The position numbers and the translations under genes are program-made. DNA of 64,000 bases, from positions 1-64,000 of the forward strand of contig JAEBUN010000055.1 of the NCBI GenBank assembly GCA_023014365.1, written 5' to 3'. The notes beneath the pieces are model-generated. The model made no database searches, was not told the origin of the DNA, and saw only the letters and a program-made list of their open reading frames with translations. The DNA comes from Lepiota brunneoincarnata (taxonomy: Eukaryota > Basidiomycota > Agaricomycetes > Agaricales > Agaricaceae). Positions 1 through 11,857 of the stretch are shown here, one piece after another. Each line of letters begins with the position of its first letter. Positions within the stretch are counted from its first letter, which is position 1.

Positions 1-10
1 TGGAGAGCCT

Positions 11-769
11 ATGCCGATTACCGTAAAGCTGACTGATATTTCTCTCGACAATCAAGATTATGGGAGTGTAGGCGCTCAGACATGGGGAGGCGCATGTGTA
101 CTCTCCGAAATGATCGTCGAAAATCCTAGTTTGTTTGGACTCGATGCCGATCAGCTGGGTGCTCGTGGCAGTGGAGAAGATGCGTTCCGGATCCTCGAAC
201 TTGGTTCTGGGACAGGGTTGGTTAGTCTCGTGGTTGGAAAGCTGTTACGGGAGGTTGGGGTGGGAATTGGTGGTACGCGGAGGGTTGAGATTGTCGCTAC
301 GGATTATTATCCGTCTGTGATGGAGAATCTTCGTGCCAACATCGAGGCCAATACGGCTGGGAGTGCAGGTTCGTCGGTTGTGCATCTTGTACAGGGACTC
401 GACTGGTCGCGGTTTGGTGTTGAGAACGCTCGAAATCCACCCTTTGACAAGCCCTTTGATTTGGTCCTGGGTGCGGATATCATTTATGAAGCCGAGCATG
501 CTGCGTGGATCCGATCATGCCTTGTACATCTCCTTCGCAAGCCATCTCTGTCGCGGCGGAGAACTATACCAGACCCTCTTTTCCACCTGGTCATTCCTTT
601 GCGGCAGACCCATCGATTTGAGTCCAGCACTATTGAGACTATATTCCGTGCTAGTGACAACTTCCCTCACTCGCTTTCGCTTCGGGTCGAGTCGAACGAT
701 ATCATTATTTGCGATGTGGAAACAGGAGAAGAAGTCGAGTATGCGTATTATAAGATAGGCTGGGGTTGA
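11..769 (+). CDS. Methyltransf_16-type protein-lysine methyltransferase, 5' end possibly outside the window
   Basis: The 252-residue frame has the layout of the seven-beta-strand lysine methyltransferases of the METTL21/EFM6 group. It has an AQTWGGACVLSEM segment near residues 22-34, the SAM-binding motif ELGSGTGLVSLV at about 63-74, an acidic strand end VATDYYPSVMENL, and the post-motif PFDLVLGADIIYEAEHAAW near 147-165. Such enzymes methylate lysines of translation factors or chaperones in the cytosol; the substrate here cannot be told. The frame is open back to the window edge, so the ATG at 11 may be internal and an upstream exon may be missing. No intron is needed within the visible part. 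FAM86- or METTL18-like members of the same Pfam family are the alternative. Confidence 0.75.
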   Translation: MPITVKLTDISLDNQDYGSVGAQTWGGACVLSEMIVENPSLFGLDADQLGARGSGEDAFRILELGSGTGLVSLVVGKLLREVGVGIGGTRRVEIVATDYYPSVMENLRANIEANTAGSAGSSVVHLVQGLDWSRFGVENARNPPFDKPFDLVLGADIIYEAEHAAWIRSCLVHLLRKPSLSRRRTIPDPLFHLVIPLRQTHRFESSTIETIFRASDNFPHSLSLRVESNDIIICDVETGEEVEYAYYKIGWG

Positions 770-1144
770 GGGAGATGATATTGTGTGGAAGGTCTCGAGA
801 ACCGATGGATGAAGGGAACGCCGGGGAGGGTTCATGTTCAACATGCAGTTGTTCACTGTTACTATCAAGCGGGGTAGACATTCGAAACCAAAGAGTACTA
901 GCCTGAAGGTAGTTGAATCTCATCGGGGGGGTGGTGGTCTACTTTTCTGATATTGTGTTGCTCCCTCAGCAATTGGACGCCAGCCTGTGGTTTTTATCAT
1001 ATCGTCAGGGCTGGGTTTACGAGGAGTGGGTGGTGTCACGGTTGCTTTTATGTCGTCATAGATAATTGTGACCGTGGGAATGCTACGTGTCTGTTCACAA
1101 TTATGGACAACTCGCGCCAACTCGCGCCTCAACTGATCTCCACA
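770..1144. other. Intergenic spacer, probable promoter of the DNAJC3-like gene
   Basis: No convincing gene is seen. The antisense frames here have no recognisable domain. An in-frame ATG at 1103 lies upstream of the preferred start at 1145. Confidence 0.5.
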
Positions 1145-3018
1145 ATGCGCCTGCCCGGACTCGCCCTCCCTCTTTCTATCCTCCTCTTCCTCGGTAATGC
1201 TCATGCAGAACAGGGCGGGCTGTATCCCCCAGGCCTCCTTCCGCTCATTAACAGGGCCAATGCCCTCCTCTCCACTGGCCAATTCAGCGAAGCCGCCAAG
1301 ATCTACACAGAGGCACTCGGTATGGATACGGAATCGCCCCCCAGAATTTTCACTGACCTGTTCCAGACCAAGCACCAGGGGATTATCTATTGTATTATAA
1401 GCGCGCGACCGCTTACTTTTCCCTCCAACGGCATGCCGCCGCTCTCGACGATTTCGACAAGGTCCTCTCCTTAACTTCCAATACATTCGACAACGCCCAC
1501 CTTATGAAAGCGCGGATATACGCAAAGGAAGGGCAGTACCACCTCGCCCGCCCTTCACTCAAATTTTATATCAAGGCCAAGGGCAAGCACAAGGACAAGG
1601 ATGCTGAAGAACTTGAGAAAGATGTCGAAGAGAGTGAACAACTGTACACAAAACTCGAGAAGGAGCGCAAGTCGCAACTCTGGAACGCGTGTGTAGAGAC
1701 TGCGAGCACGTTGTTGAGGAAGGCGAGCCACTCGGTCGAAGTACGGACGTGGCGTGCAGAATGTGCGTTCGCGGCTGGTGATCTCGAGAGTTCAGTCGGT
1801 GATTTATCGTGAGTCTCCCATTCGCTCGAAGACGGAATTTGGGCATTAATTACTCTGAACAGTCGCCTATCCCATTTATTGGTACCCTCGACTACCCTTC
1901 TAAGTCATATCTTCCGCCTATCCTATTTCCTCCTCCCTCCCTCCCCTGGCGCACTCAACGCGCTCAAACAATGTCTACACTACGATCCCGACTCCAAAGT
2001 TTGCCTCTCCCTCCACCGTCTCTTGAAGAACTTTGATAAAGGTTTCGCAAAAGTGGAGGAACTGCTCGGAAAAGAAGACTGGCGAGGCGTCGTCAAGCTT
2101 TTACTTACACCTGGTGGCGGCAAGACAGGCGATCTCTGGCGCAAGTACGAAGAGGCAATAGAAGAACATGTAGGCAAGGGAGATATGATTCTTCCACTCG
2201 TGCCTCCCGACTTGCTGGAGTCAGCTGTTCCCGGCTCGGCAAAGAACCATAAAAAATTGATTATGAAGGCATTACCAATACCGGATGCTAACAAGATTTC
2301 TGTGCAACGGCAAACATTAGTTAGGGCGTTGTGTAAATCTTTCACTCGGCTAGCGGATCAGTCGAAGGGAGAGGAGTATAGGAAGCAGATGGGCAAGTGG
2401 TGCGCCCAGTTATTGACGCTGGAGGGGTGTGCTGAAGACATCGATGGGTTGATTGGGAAGGGCGAGGAGCTATTGACGAAGGAGGAGTACGAAGAGGCTG
2501 TCAGGGTTTTAGAGAAGGCGTTTGAAGTTAGTGGGCGGAGTGATCGTAATGTAAGTCACCATCCCTTTTTGTTCGCGAGTATTCGATTGCTTATCTTGGA
2601 GCATAAGATCCACGCGCGCCTGCAAAATGCCCAAAAACTCCTCAAGCAATCCAAACAGAAAGATTACTACAAGGTCCTTGGTGTCTCACGCGACGCGGAT
2701 GAGAAGACCATTAAGAAGGCATTCCGTCAGGCTGCCAAGTCTGCGCATCCGGATAAGGGTGGCTCAGAGGCGAAGATGGCGACTGTTAACGAGGCGTACG
2801 AGGTCCTTTCGAATCCGGAACTTCGAGCCAGATTTGATGCGGGGGATGACCCGAATGATCCTAGTGGTGGTATGGGCGGGAACCCGTTCGCGCAGGGTGG
2901 ACATCCGTTTGCGCAGTTCTTCAATGGTGGTGCTGGTGGATTCCCTGGAGGTGGATTCGCGAGTGGTGGACCAGGCGGGTTCCAGTTCCATTTCAGCCAT
3001 GGTGGGAGAGGTCACTGA
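1145..3018 (+). CDS. DNAJC3: DNAJC3/P58IPK-like TPR-J-domain co-chaperone
   Basis: Proposed exons are 1145-1319, 1379-1808, 1863-2550 and 2608-3018. All introns are GT...AG and 54-59 bp, and the joins keep frame, giving 567 residues. The start at 1145 opens with a typical signal peptide (MRLPGLALPLSILLFLGNAHA), which the upstream ATG at 1103 would bury. Several TPR-like helical repeats follow, then a J domain near residues 448-512 with the HPD triad at 478-480, and a Gly/Phe-rich tail. Known members act with Hsp70/BiP in the ER lumen during folding stress. The last intron (57 bp) is a multiple of three and has no stop, so retention would add 19 residues. The acceptor could also be 6 bp earlier. 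No C-terminal HDEL-type signal is present. Confidence 0.85.
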
Positions 3019-4501
3019 ACATCAGGTTGACGGGGAGGGTGGTTGTTTTACTGGTAGATTGTTATTGTACTTATTTCACACCTATATATATGGTGAAATT
3101 GAGGCTGGGATAATAGTGGGAGTTGGAGGCTAAGTACTAACCAGTGATATTTGCCCTGATTTATGGGTGCCACACCCACTATATACTTAGTTAGTAAATT
3201 GATGGTAAAATCTGTGCTTGCCTGGATTTCCTCTGCTCTCACATTGCCCTGTGTTCCAAGATTGCCTCTCCTCCAGAAAATCCCAAGGAGTGCTTGAGCA
3301 CTTGAGTTGGACCAACTTCACTATTTGAGTAAGCCTAGAGCATGCTAGTGGACAGTCAACATGATGTTGGCTGGATATTTTAGATATTCTTATTTGGACA
3401 TGGATCTTATTCATGCAATTATGATCTTGTGATTTATTTGCCACTTTTTTGTTGGAATTGGGAATTCCAGTAAACTGATGTGGACTTGATCACATGACAC
3501 CATGTGATAGCTACATTGTAGGTAAGATACAGTATACACATGTAGTCTACTCACAAATACCTTTGTCCATTTACTCCCTACCCCCATTGTTGTCTCCCCT
3601 TGTGAATACACATCATTTCCATTCATCCTCTTGAGCTGATTTCAACATTTTCTATTGCAATTCAATCAAGCCCAGTTAGCTAGAGTATGGACATGTAGCT
3701 AGACTCTCCTCATACTTATGCATACAACAAGTGACCAAGATGAGTATTTCCACTTATGTATACCCAACTTATATTTTACTCATATGTATGTGTAGCATTG
3801 TTATTCTTACAGAGCAGACCATGAGTACACCTATAGGTGATTTGTATTAGGGCAACCTGAGGGCACAGGCAGCTCAAGAGAACTGAGGGGAGCAGAGGCT
3901 CACACTGTGAGACCCAGGGGGTCATGAAAAACAACCTCTGATTCCAGCATAAGGTGTGGTCAATTCCTACTATAAATAGGGATATTGGTGTTGTGGATAT
4001 TCACTGATAATGTAGTAATTACGCACCTTAGTGTACTTGATTACCACACTTAATGGAGGAATATCACTATATTTAAGGTCATGAGGGGCTGTGATTCACA
4101 TCGAGTTTTTAAAGGATTACAACATTTGTTCAGAAGGAAACTGACGAAAATCACAACCTTTTCTGGGAAGGAAACTGAAGGGAATCACAACCCCTGTTCT
4201 GGAGGAAATCATGCTAGTTAGTCAGTGGAAGAGACGATGGTCTTAGTTGTCATTCTTGACTACAAAAGATGCTTAAGTCGAATGTTCAGGTGGTCAGCCC
4301 CCTCAGATGTGAGCGTGAAAAGTGTGTAATTATTGCCTATTACTAGATCAATAGGCAACAATATATCTGTACTACTTCCTCCTCAACCTCTTCATCTTTC
4401 CACCACTTTCCATCGCTTTTCTCTTCATCCCCACCAAAACCCCAGTATCCTCACCATCGACGCTGCCCTCTTCCTCATCATCAGCACCATTCTCTTCATT
4501 G
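3019..4501. other. Intergenic, AT-richer, no gene recognised
   Basis: About 1.5 kb with only short frames. The plus-strand frame from 4333 is the mirror of the acidic exon on the other strand. No tRNA, terminal repeat or tandem array was seen. Confidence 0.5.
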
Positions 4502-5568
4502 TCATCGGCTGCCACTCCCTTCCTCATCATTGGCACTGTTCTCCTCATCATCGTCAGCACCACTCTCTCCCTCGTCATGGGCACCGTTCTCTTCCTCGTC
4601 ATTGGTATCCCTCTCTTCCCCAGCATCGCCACCTGCCTCTCCCCCATCACTGCTTGCTCCTTCTTCACCTGCACCCTTACCACTGCTCATCCCCAGCTCT
4701 TCAAGCTCGGGAGCATTTCTGGTCCCGTTTTGATCCTTGTTAGTACCCTCATGGTCCTCACCTTCCTGAACTTGGGTGCTGTCCAGAGCGCAGAGGCTTC
4801 TGTTTCTGTTGGACCTTTTGTTTTTGAGCACTGTCCTCATGATCTCCAGAGTAGCCCAGTTTCCTTCATAACGTCGAAGTCGTGGATGCTTAGCATGTAC
4901 CTGTGTGGTGTACGTAGTTCACAGTCAGGATTTAGAGGTGGTTGAGAATAAACATACAATATTTACGACCTGGGCTAAGGGAAGTGGGTCTTGACGCCTC
5001 CAATCAACTTTGCGTGGTATACATGCGTTGTCTAGGATATCACCAATATATGTCTGCGACGAAAATTAGCATTGAAAGTAAAATGAGGGAAGGACTTACT
5101 CGATAGTAGTTGTAGAGCGGCTTGTTGTTCTCCAAACCCATTTTGTCTTGAAGCCTTGTAAGGCTGCCATGGGGGCGAGGGATCTGTTTCATATTTTGAT
5201 CCTTGGCCTTTGAGGCACTACTTTTCTTCAACTTATCAATCTCCGCTAAACAATGTCAGTCGTATAGATAGTACGAAGAAAATAATGGACTTACCTTCTT
5301 GTTTTGCAACCTTGGCAAGCAGGGTGGCCAGGACGGCATCATTTGGGGTTTGGGTCTGTGCTTGAGGTGGTGCGGGCATCCTGTTCTCTTTTGGTGGGGC
5401 GGGTGCCTTCCTTGTAGGTTTTTTCGTAGCTTTTGCGGTGGCAGTGGTGGGTGTCTGTGACAATGTCAGCTGGGAGCTGGGTTTCCCACCTGTGGTGCTG
5501 ATCGTCTGCCTAGCGGGCTTCTTGGAGGCACTGGTGGTTTTCTTGGTGCTGGTCATGTTCATACGCAC
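4502..5568 (-). CDS. Four-exon protein of unknown function, Lys/Pro-rich N-terminus and acidic C-terminus
   Basis: Reading the minus strand, exons 5568-5295, 5245-5100, 5053-4958 and 4900-4502 join in frame across three GT...AG introns of 46-57 bp (acceptors at 5246-5247, 5054-5055 and 4901-4902), giving 304 residues. The N-terminus is basic and Thr/Pro/Ala-rich. The middle carries a short coiled-coil-like stretch (AKQEAEIDKLKKS) followed by IPRPHGSLTRLQDKMGL. A segment RRYEGNWATLEIMR precedes a Glu/Asp/Gly-rich tail. I recall agaricomycete proteins of unknown function with a similar IPRP...G...L.MGL and YEG-WAT layout, but I cannot name the family. The perfect frame-keeping of three small introns is the main support that this is a real gene. 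Confidence 0.65.
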
Positions 5569-6235
5569 TATGAATAAAGTGTGAGCGACTGCAGGAAGCA
5601 GTGTTCGACCACGAAATCCTTAAATACCTATCTGAACTTGTAATTGAATACCTCTTGAAGGTACGTTGGCGGTGTACGTGGAGGGGGCACTCGGGTGAAG
5701 GAACTTGTCATTGTCCGGCAGTGAGCTGGGGAGCATTGGAACCTGGGCAGGAACATGAGCCGTGCTCGGTAAAAATGGGTCAGACGTACCGGAATGAGTC
5801 TATTATCTATTACGTCTAATTCGCGTGCGTGGTGCCCTGGTGCAGTGCATCAGTGACAACATCCATGGATAACCAATGCCTACAGGCCACACATTGTACT
5901 CCCATTTGTAGTGCCCTGGTGCAATGAATCGTTGGTGGATCAAAGTCCTAAGGGATAGCAGGGTGGGAGAGAATCCGAGGCGAACAAGAGCATGTGTTTT
6001 GGCTAATATAAAATAAGGACGTAAGGAATTAGGAGGCAATAACTCACCGATATTGAATCCATTAGCTTGACTGCAGTGCTGGATCCTGCTACCACCAATG
6101 TTTGTCGCTCGGGGTGTATCCGGCTATGGGTACCACCGGTCTCACGAGTCGGCAAGCCGGGTAGCCCTTCGTCGAGCCTTTGTGCATATATAAATGAGCA
6201 GTACGATGTGTCAGTGAATCCAGTTATCACTGACA
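5569..6235. other. Intergenic with a short direct repeat
   Basis: TGCCCTGGTGCA occurs at about 5831 and again at about 5911, in a similar context. No gene is recognised. A plus frame from 6067 is open but has no known feature. Confidence 0.4.
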
Positions 6236-6944
6236 ATGGTCCTTTCACCCAACACACATAGCCGTGGAGCTAGTCCTTGTCAAGGAGCTTCAATATTGTC
6301 ACCTGGGTCGACAACCGAAACTGAATCATCAACCGAATCGCGTGGACCGTCGCCTGGGCCTTCAATCAAGACTCAACCATCGACTGAATTGCGTGAGCGG
6401 ATGCCTGGGGTATGCGACTGCTCTAACCAACTTGCGCATTGGGACATGGCGGGAGTTCTGCATCCCAACCTACCGGAGCTATGCCAGCAGGCTGTGAAGA
6501 ATTATGTCAACGCTATCGCCCAGGCCAGTGGAAATGGTAGGAGTACCAAATGTACTTACCATGGCAATAGCTGACAATCGGGACAAGTTTCCATGCTTGC
6601 AAGGAAAGAAGACAACTGCTCCGAAAACGCGTCAGCCAAGGCGGAAGGTGAGACAGCTTGACCTACAATGCCCCACTTCGCTGAGAAGCTCCATAGTTAT
6701 CAGGCAGGTGCCAGACCATTCTGTCGCAAGCGTGAACGGGGGGCACGCTGGTATCAGCACACACGGGAATGCAGTCATCACTGAATCAAGAGGTGCCGAT
6801 ACGACCAAGACTGCAGCAGCTACAGACGGAAGCAATAGTACCATTGCTGGTAGCGTAGCATCCACAAATGGTCGTAAGCGTGGGTTGGGGGAAAGTGGTG
6901 GAAGGAAATCTTGCAAGAAAAGAAAAGTGAGTAGATTGTCATAG
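6236..6944 (+). CDS. Possible small spliced gene, Ser/Thr/Pro-rich, product unknown
   Basis: Two frames follow each other. One covers 6236 to about 6536, with a Ser/Thr/Pro/Glu-rich segment built on an internal repeat (6300-6410), then a helical stretch PELCQQAVKNYVNAIAQASG. The other covers about 6571 to 6926 and ends in a basic stretch (GGRKSCKKRKV) next to a GTGAGT donor-like site. They would join through a GTAGGA...AATAG gap of only 34 bp, shorter than other introns here. The true start, the splice and the 3' end are therefore uncertain. This could be a degraded gene or chance open frame. Confidence 0.3.
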
Positions 6945-8103
6945 CAGGGTTTTGTGGGAGCTAACCTTCGGAAAGATTAAAATAACCATCCGCATCAAGA
7001 TTCATGAGGCAACACAGTCGCCCACAAAGGTCTCCAAGAAGTTGAGCGGGAAAGATCATGACCAGTAGAAGCGGGAGGGATATGCGTATGTAGTTACAGA
7101 TGTGTCCAATTGTGCCCAGTAGTCCACAACGAGAGTTGGCACTTTCAGATAAGGTCTCGATCAATCGGCAATGTCTGCTTCGCTAGTCATCACATATCCA
7201 CTACGTAAGCATTTCATCCCCTTGAGGAGAGGGGAAGGCGGTCGGGACGTGAGCGCGACCGTGTCCATCAGTCGCTGGGCTTTAATCCTCAAGGCGAGAT
7301 AGAGGGAGAAGAGGGGCGAGAGAAGGTGGAGTAAATAATTCACTGAGTATTCGCATGACACGATCTGTCCTACTTTTATTCTACTGGTCCAAGGTATGTT
7401 CGGAGATGTGGGGCAGAAGAAAATGAGGCACAGAGAAGGTTTTTATCAACCACAATTAGACCGGAACTGGAAGGGCGCGGAATAAACTACAAGGAGGGGG
7501 GAAGACAAAAAGAGATGGTAAAAATGAAGAAATTTGTGTTGGATGCATGCCTTGGTACTTGTATAGTTCAGCCGCGTACGTGTAAGTCGTGTTGAGCGTG
7601 AATCGAGCCAGGCTAGTGTAGTGGTGCAGGCATCACGGTACCAGTCCAAGTATGTCGAGGTGTGTTTGTGTAAGCCTGCAGATCTGGCTTACAAGAGAGT
7701 TATGTTGCCATGTAGTTTCCATCTTCCTCCAGCGTTCCTTCTTGCTACACTTAATCCTCCCGGTCAAGGCAACTTAAGACATCAGGGGTACAAGGTGCCT
7801 GTGGTCGTCTCCACTCGGCATTCTCTCGATCTCTCCCAGATTATACTATAGATCTGAAGCCACATCCTTGTGTATGATAGGCGGACGTGCCTTGCCCAAG
7901 AAGACGGTTTCTCCGTGTGGAAATATAGTAGGCATTTCTGCACCAAATAGGTAAACGTAAGAATGATACAAGCGTACTGAGAGTCGGGCCAGAATGGTGT
8001 ATGGGGGTGCAAAAATCCAAGATCTGTTTCCTTGGGATACTGTTGCATCATACTCTTCGCGTATACAGATCATCGTCACAAAGCCATGCCAGGGGAGTAG
8101 AAA
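6945..8103. other. No gene recognised
   Basis: Only short frames in conflicting directions are seen. The longest, on the minus strand at 7846-8391, has no recognisable domain and runs across two imperfect palindromes. Confidence 0.4.
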
Positions 8104-8106
8104 GAT

Positions 8107-8176
8107 CTTTGGAGATCCAAAGACCGTCATCCCAAGGCCATAATGAGGAGCAGAGGTCTTCGGAGATCCAAAGACC
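8107..8176. repeat. Two short palindromes, TTGGAGATCCAA type
   Basis: CTTTGGAGATCCAAAG at 8107-8122 is a perfect 7-bp stem around GA. GGTCTTCGGA-GA-TCCAAAGACC at 8155-8176 is a 10-bp stem with one mismatch. The design (stem, 2-nt centre, stem) is the same as in the hairpins at 8488-8606 and 11858-11940, with a different centre. Confidence 0.7.
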
Positions 8177-8487
8177 GCTACAACTCTAAAGACGAGTGTA
8201 GGTTGTTGGGTTGTTCCAACGATTGAGTCGAAGTTACAGCGATGAGGTGTTGGCGTACTCACCGTTAGCATCACGCGACGAGAAATTTGTTGGAGGTCAG
8301 GTGATGTACCTGATCCGTCGATGCTGTGATCCGTTAGAGTCCCAAGCAACCACCACCACAGCTTCCCCCCAAGTCGGCAACCGCAGGGCACACGTTAGCG
8401 TAAGTCAAGAAACCACTCCTCATTTTATTTGACTAATTTCTTAATAGGTATCACCGCTTCACCTGACACCCTAAGCTTGGAACCCTT

Positions 8488-8606
8488 GTCTGAGGATCTC
8501 CTCGGACGTGCGGTTCAAGTCAACACCAGAGCTTTCGTCTGAGGATCTCCCTGGACGAAGAGTTTGAAATATTTCTACCAGCGTTTGTCTGAGGATCTCC
8601 TTGGAC
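8488..8606. repeat. Three regularly spaced hairpins, TCTGAGGA-TC-TCCTYRGA type
   Basis: Copies lie at 8488-8507, 8536-8557 and 8587-8606, about 49-50 bp apart. Each left arm is identical (GTCTGAGGA). The right arms differ (TCCTCGGAC, TCCCTGGAC, TCCTTGGAC), but most changes keep pairing as G-U wobbles if the sequence is RNA. The last copy ends 22 bp before the ATG at 8629. Confidence 0.8.
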
Positions 8607-8628
8607 ATTGTCTGGCAGGATATCCATC

Positions 8629-11383
8629 ATGTCAGGACGAGTCACCATCGTGAATGGTGACACCTTCTATTCACCCAACAGCCAGCGCGACCTCACACTG
8701 GTGGAGGATAATACATATGAGGGCTTTCGTACATTTGTGCTAGGTACCTCGACAGCCGACAATTTCCAGCAACCACGATGGTGGACTGCACAAACAGAGT
8801 GGTTGAGCTGCGTCCCCACCATGCCCGTGGCTTACAGCGGTGTATTGGTAGAGTCGCTGGCTCATATCCCACAGAAATTTACCCACACAAACCCAGATGG
8901 ATTCAGCTTGCCAGAACGGGTTGTTTCGCAGTGGCTAGCGATCGAGAAGAGTCTGGATGAGGTCATAGGAATTCTGAAGGCCGAGAACGGCCTGAGTTTT
9001 GTTCGTCCGTTTGCCCCTTCTAGTTTCGGGTATCACGAAAAACATGGCACGGAATCAGCGCGCACGGCATCTCGCTACCAAAGCACGCGACTGGTTTAGT
9101 ATTTGGCTAGGCTTACTTCACTGGCAAATCCACAAGATCGTTGACCCTGGCTATCATGAGGGAATCACACCCGCGAAATGGGTTGTTCAGGTCGCAATGG
9201 CACGCAAGTTCAATCAGGCGCTGCTCGATAGCCTCCGGACGGCACCTCTGTTGCAGAGATACTGGGATATAAACCGAGCAGGCGTGATTCTCCATCTCCC
9301 GCCCCAGCCATCGCAGCCAAGTCCTGCATATTTCGTGAATATCGGTGTCCCTGTATGGTACCATTGGAGTCTTACAACGGATCCCTCATATCCTGCACCA
9401 AGTGCCCATGAACTTCAGCTGGCGACCACTTGGATTGCAAGACCACCTCACTTCCCTGCTACTGACCACCGGCTGCTCGTCGCATTTTCTGATGTACCCC
9501 GTGAACGGCCACTCCCATCTTCCGACGTTGACACCGGTGATGAGTTTATGCCATGGGAATCAGACTCTTTCCAACCACAACCACCAGATGACGATTACAA
9601 TATGGAAATCGATGAGCCCACAGATGGAAGCTTACCGGACGCTCGTGTGTACCTCTCCAAGGGAGGAACGGTGAGAATGGAGCGCACCAAGTCCGGGAGA
9701 AATATTTGGGAACCATTCTTCCAAGAACGTGCGGCCGCTGTTGCTAAGCATAAAGAAAGAGGAACTCCACTAGATCGTCAAAAATGGGAGAACCGAGAGA
9801 GGAACCCACCCACTACTAGTGCACCTGTCTTTGTCTGGGATTGGGATTTTGATGATCCCACCAAGTTTACACGACAACTTGTGAGGAGAGATGAACGAGA
9901 GAGTACGCTTGCGGAATACAGCCCAGAGCAGAAACGATATGACGCTGTTTTCAATGAGTGGCACTGTTGCACAGAGTGGGGGAAGGATAAGGAGGATAGT
10001 GACGACGAAGACACGCATGAAATCCAGGAGATTGCTGTGAGCCCAGTTGAGATGCTTCGGAGGGGGGGAGACCAAAGTCAGGCTCCTGTGAGCACAGCCG
10101 AAATTCCTTGGGGGGAGGTGCTGGAAGTTGAGCAGTCTACGCAACTCGCTCCTGTATCAACACATCTGGCAGACAGTGACCAATTTGTAGCCGACAATTT
10201 GCGGTGTGCGACTTTGGAGATCCTTTATACCCAGTTCGGCTTCACAGTCCCTGCAGACCTGAGTGAGAACGACGCCGTGGTTGGACCTGTGAATGGGAGG
10301 AGCTTGATTCACACTTTGGGGATTACATGGACACCTTTGGAGAGTCTGTTTTTCCCCACACCATTGGGTCAAAGATGTTTAAAGTTTCTTGCCTGTTTTT
10401 CCGAGAAGCTTCCCCCACAGCCACGTATCCAAGAGTGGGACTTAGCTGACCCCAATCCTCACACCTTGATAAACTCGCGCCGGTTGAAATTCATTCGAGT
10501 TGTAGCCAACTCAACTGATCAGATGTACATGTTTGATTTCGGATCGGAGTCCACTGTGCCCTGGAAACTTGCTGTGTATACTGCAACAGCTGCTCTTTCC
10601 ATTTGCAGGATGGCGAGCGACATTAAGGAGAAAGACATGGTGCTGGAGTTGGTAATGGCTGGGACACTGTTTCCGCACGCTTCAATCTGCCGCTTCCCTC
10701 AGGGCCCTTCCCACAGGGGTGCTGCCTCGACCAGTATCAGTCCCGCTTCGTCTGCTAGACCACAAGTTCACTAAGACGGACTATGAATTCTACCGTCAGC
10801 AGTGTCAGATCATTCTGAAGCAGTATCGTGGTCGAGCAGCATTGTTGCGTGGGGGCTTCGTTCGTCACATCGCCCTTGACACCATTGGTATACAGGATAC
10901 CCTATCTGGCCCATCAGGCAAATATCATGATGGTTCGCCCATGTATTCTGTTATGGATGCGGCAGGGAATGAGTTTTTGGATGACGAATTAAGCCAGGAT
11001 GAGTTAGACGTAATCTGTGGGTTATATGTCTCATACACAGGTCTGAGTTCTTATTCCATTCATATTTAATGTGCCACTGACTGTGATCTTCAGGTCGAGG
11101 CGAGGACAAAAGAAAAGTGTCATGGTTTCCCTTGACACACCTTTACGAGGGATCAGGTGAAGATTTGGGACGTTGGTCTGACCGGATGGACGATCTCTAC
11201 AACAGACAAGTGGCCTGTGTGACGGGAGCCTGCGAGGATGAGAAGATGGGATTTCCTTGGACCCCATCAATTTGGCGCCAGCGGCTGAGAGGTGCCCCTG
11301 AAGGACGAAGAGCAATGAAAGTCCTCGAAGAACGATCCAGGGAATTTATCAACAAGTTCGGTCCCCCTAGTGCCCATCGGTAG
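8629..11383 (+). pseudogene. Large protein of unknown family, two frameshifts
   Basis: A coding stretch of about 900 residues starts at ATG 8629. It continues in a new frame from about 9085 (ARDWFSIWLGLLHWQIHKI) and shifts again near 10670 (the RTLQ...LPRPVSVPLRLLDHKF stretch continues one base later). It ends after a GT...AG intron at 11041-11093 with the stop at 11381-11383. Sequence character is continuous across both shifts: aromatic-rich N-terminus, a VPVWYHW motif, an acidic centre, a YxFYRQQCQIIL...GRAALLRGG region near the C-terminus and a short basic tail. I recall similar agaricomycete proteins of unknown function, often multi-copy, but I cannot assign a role. The two shifts may be real decay or assembly errors. 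Hairpin clusters lie just before this gene and just after it. Confidence 0.6.
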
Positions 11384-11857
11384 ATTCGTCTTTTTTTTTT
11401 TGCTGGAATAGTGTCATGTAAATACTGAAGTAGCTGGAATCACGAGTCAATATATATGTTTAATCTCCACCAGGCAAGTTGAATGAGTGTCTCGAATAGT
11501 CGGTGATGTTACACACACGCCGAAGCCAACGGCCTGACCTATACACCCGTAAAGCTGTTCCTCCTAGTTCTATGGTCACCCCCTGTCCCATCATCTATGG
11601 ATCAGGGACATCGCATCTCTTGTTCCGTTCACTCAGGACGAGGATGGTTAGAGGGCATGGGAAAAAAGGGTCAGGTGACCATAATCAATCAGCCCGTTTC
11701 CTTCACGCGTTGCTTTCCACCGTCATCTCTGTCGTGCTTAACCGCCTGGAACCTGTTTAATGGACGAGGTGAGTATTACGAAGGTCAAACTCTCATATAC
11801 TGACACTCAGCACAGATGTTACTCCGTCATAGAAGCTAGACGCCAATCTGTGACTAC
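11384..11857. other. Spacer between the two genes
   Basis: It contains an 11-13-base T run at about 11389 after the stop codon. No gene is recognised. Confidence 0.4.

Noticed and set aside
4333..4945. Ser/His/Leu-rich plus-strand frames
   Set aside because: They mirror the acidic last exon of the spliced minus-strand gene.
7846..8391. 181-residue minus-strand frame
   Set aside because: No recognisable domain. Its repeated VFGSPK peptide comes from the two palindromes it crosses.
8488..8606. CRISPR-like spaced repeats
   Set aside because: Only three copies, palindromic through the whole unit, spacers of only about 27-30 bp with no cas genes, and clear eukaryotic context.
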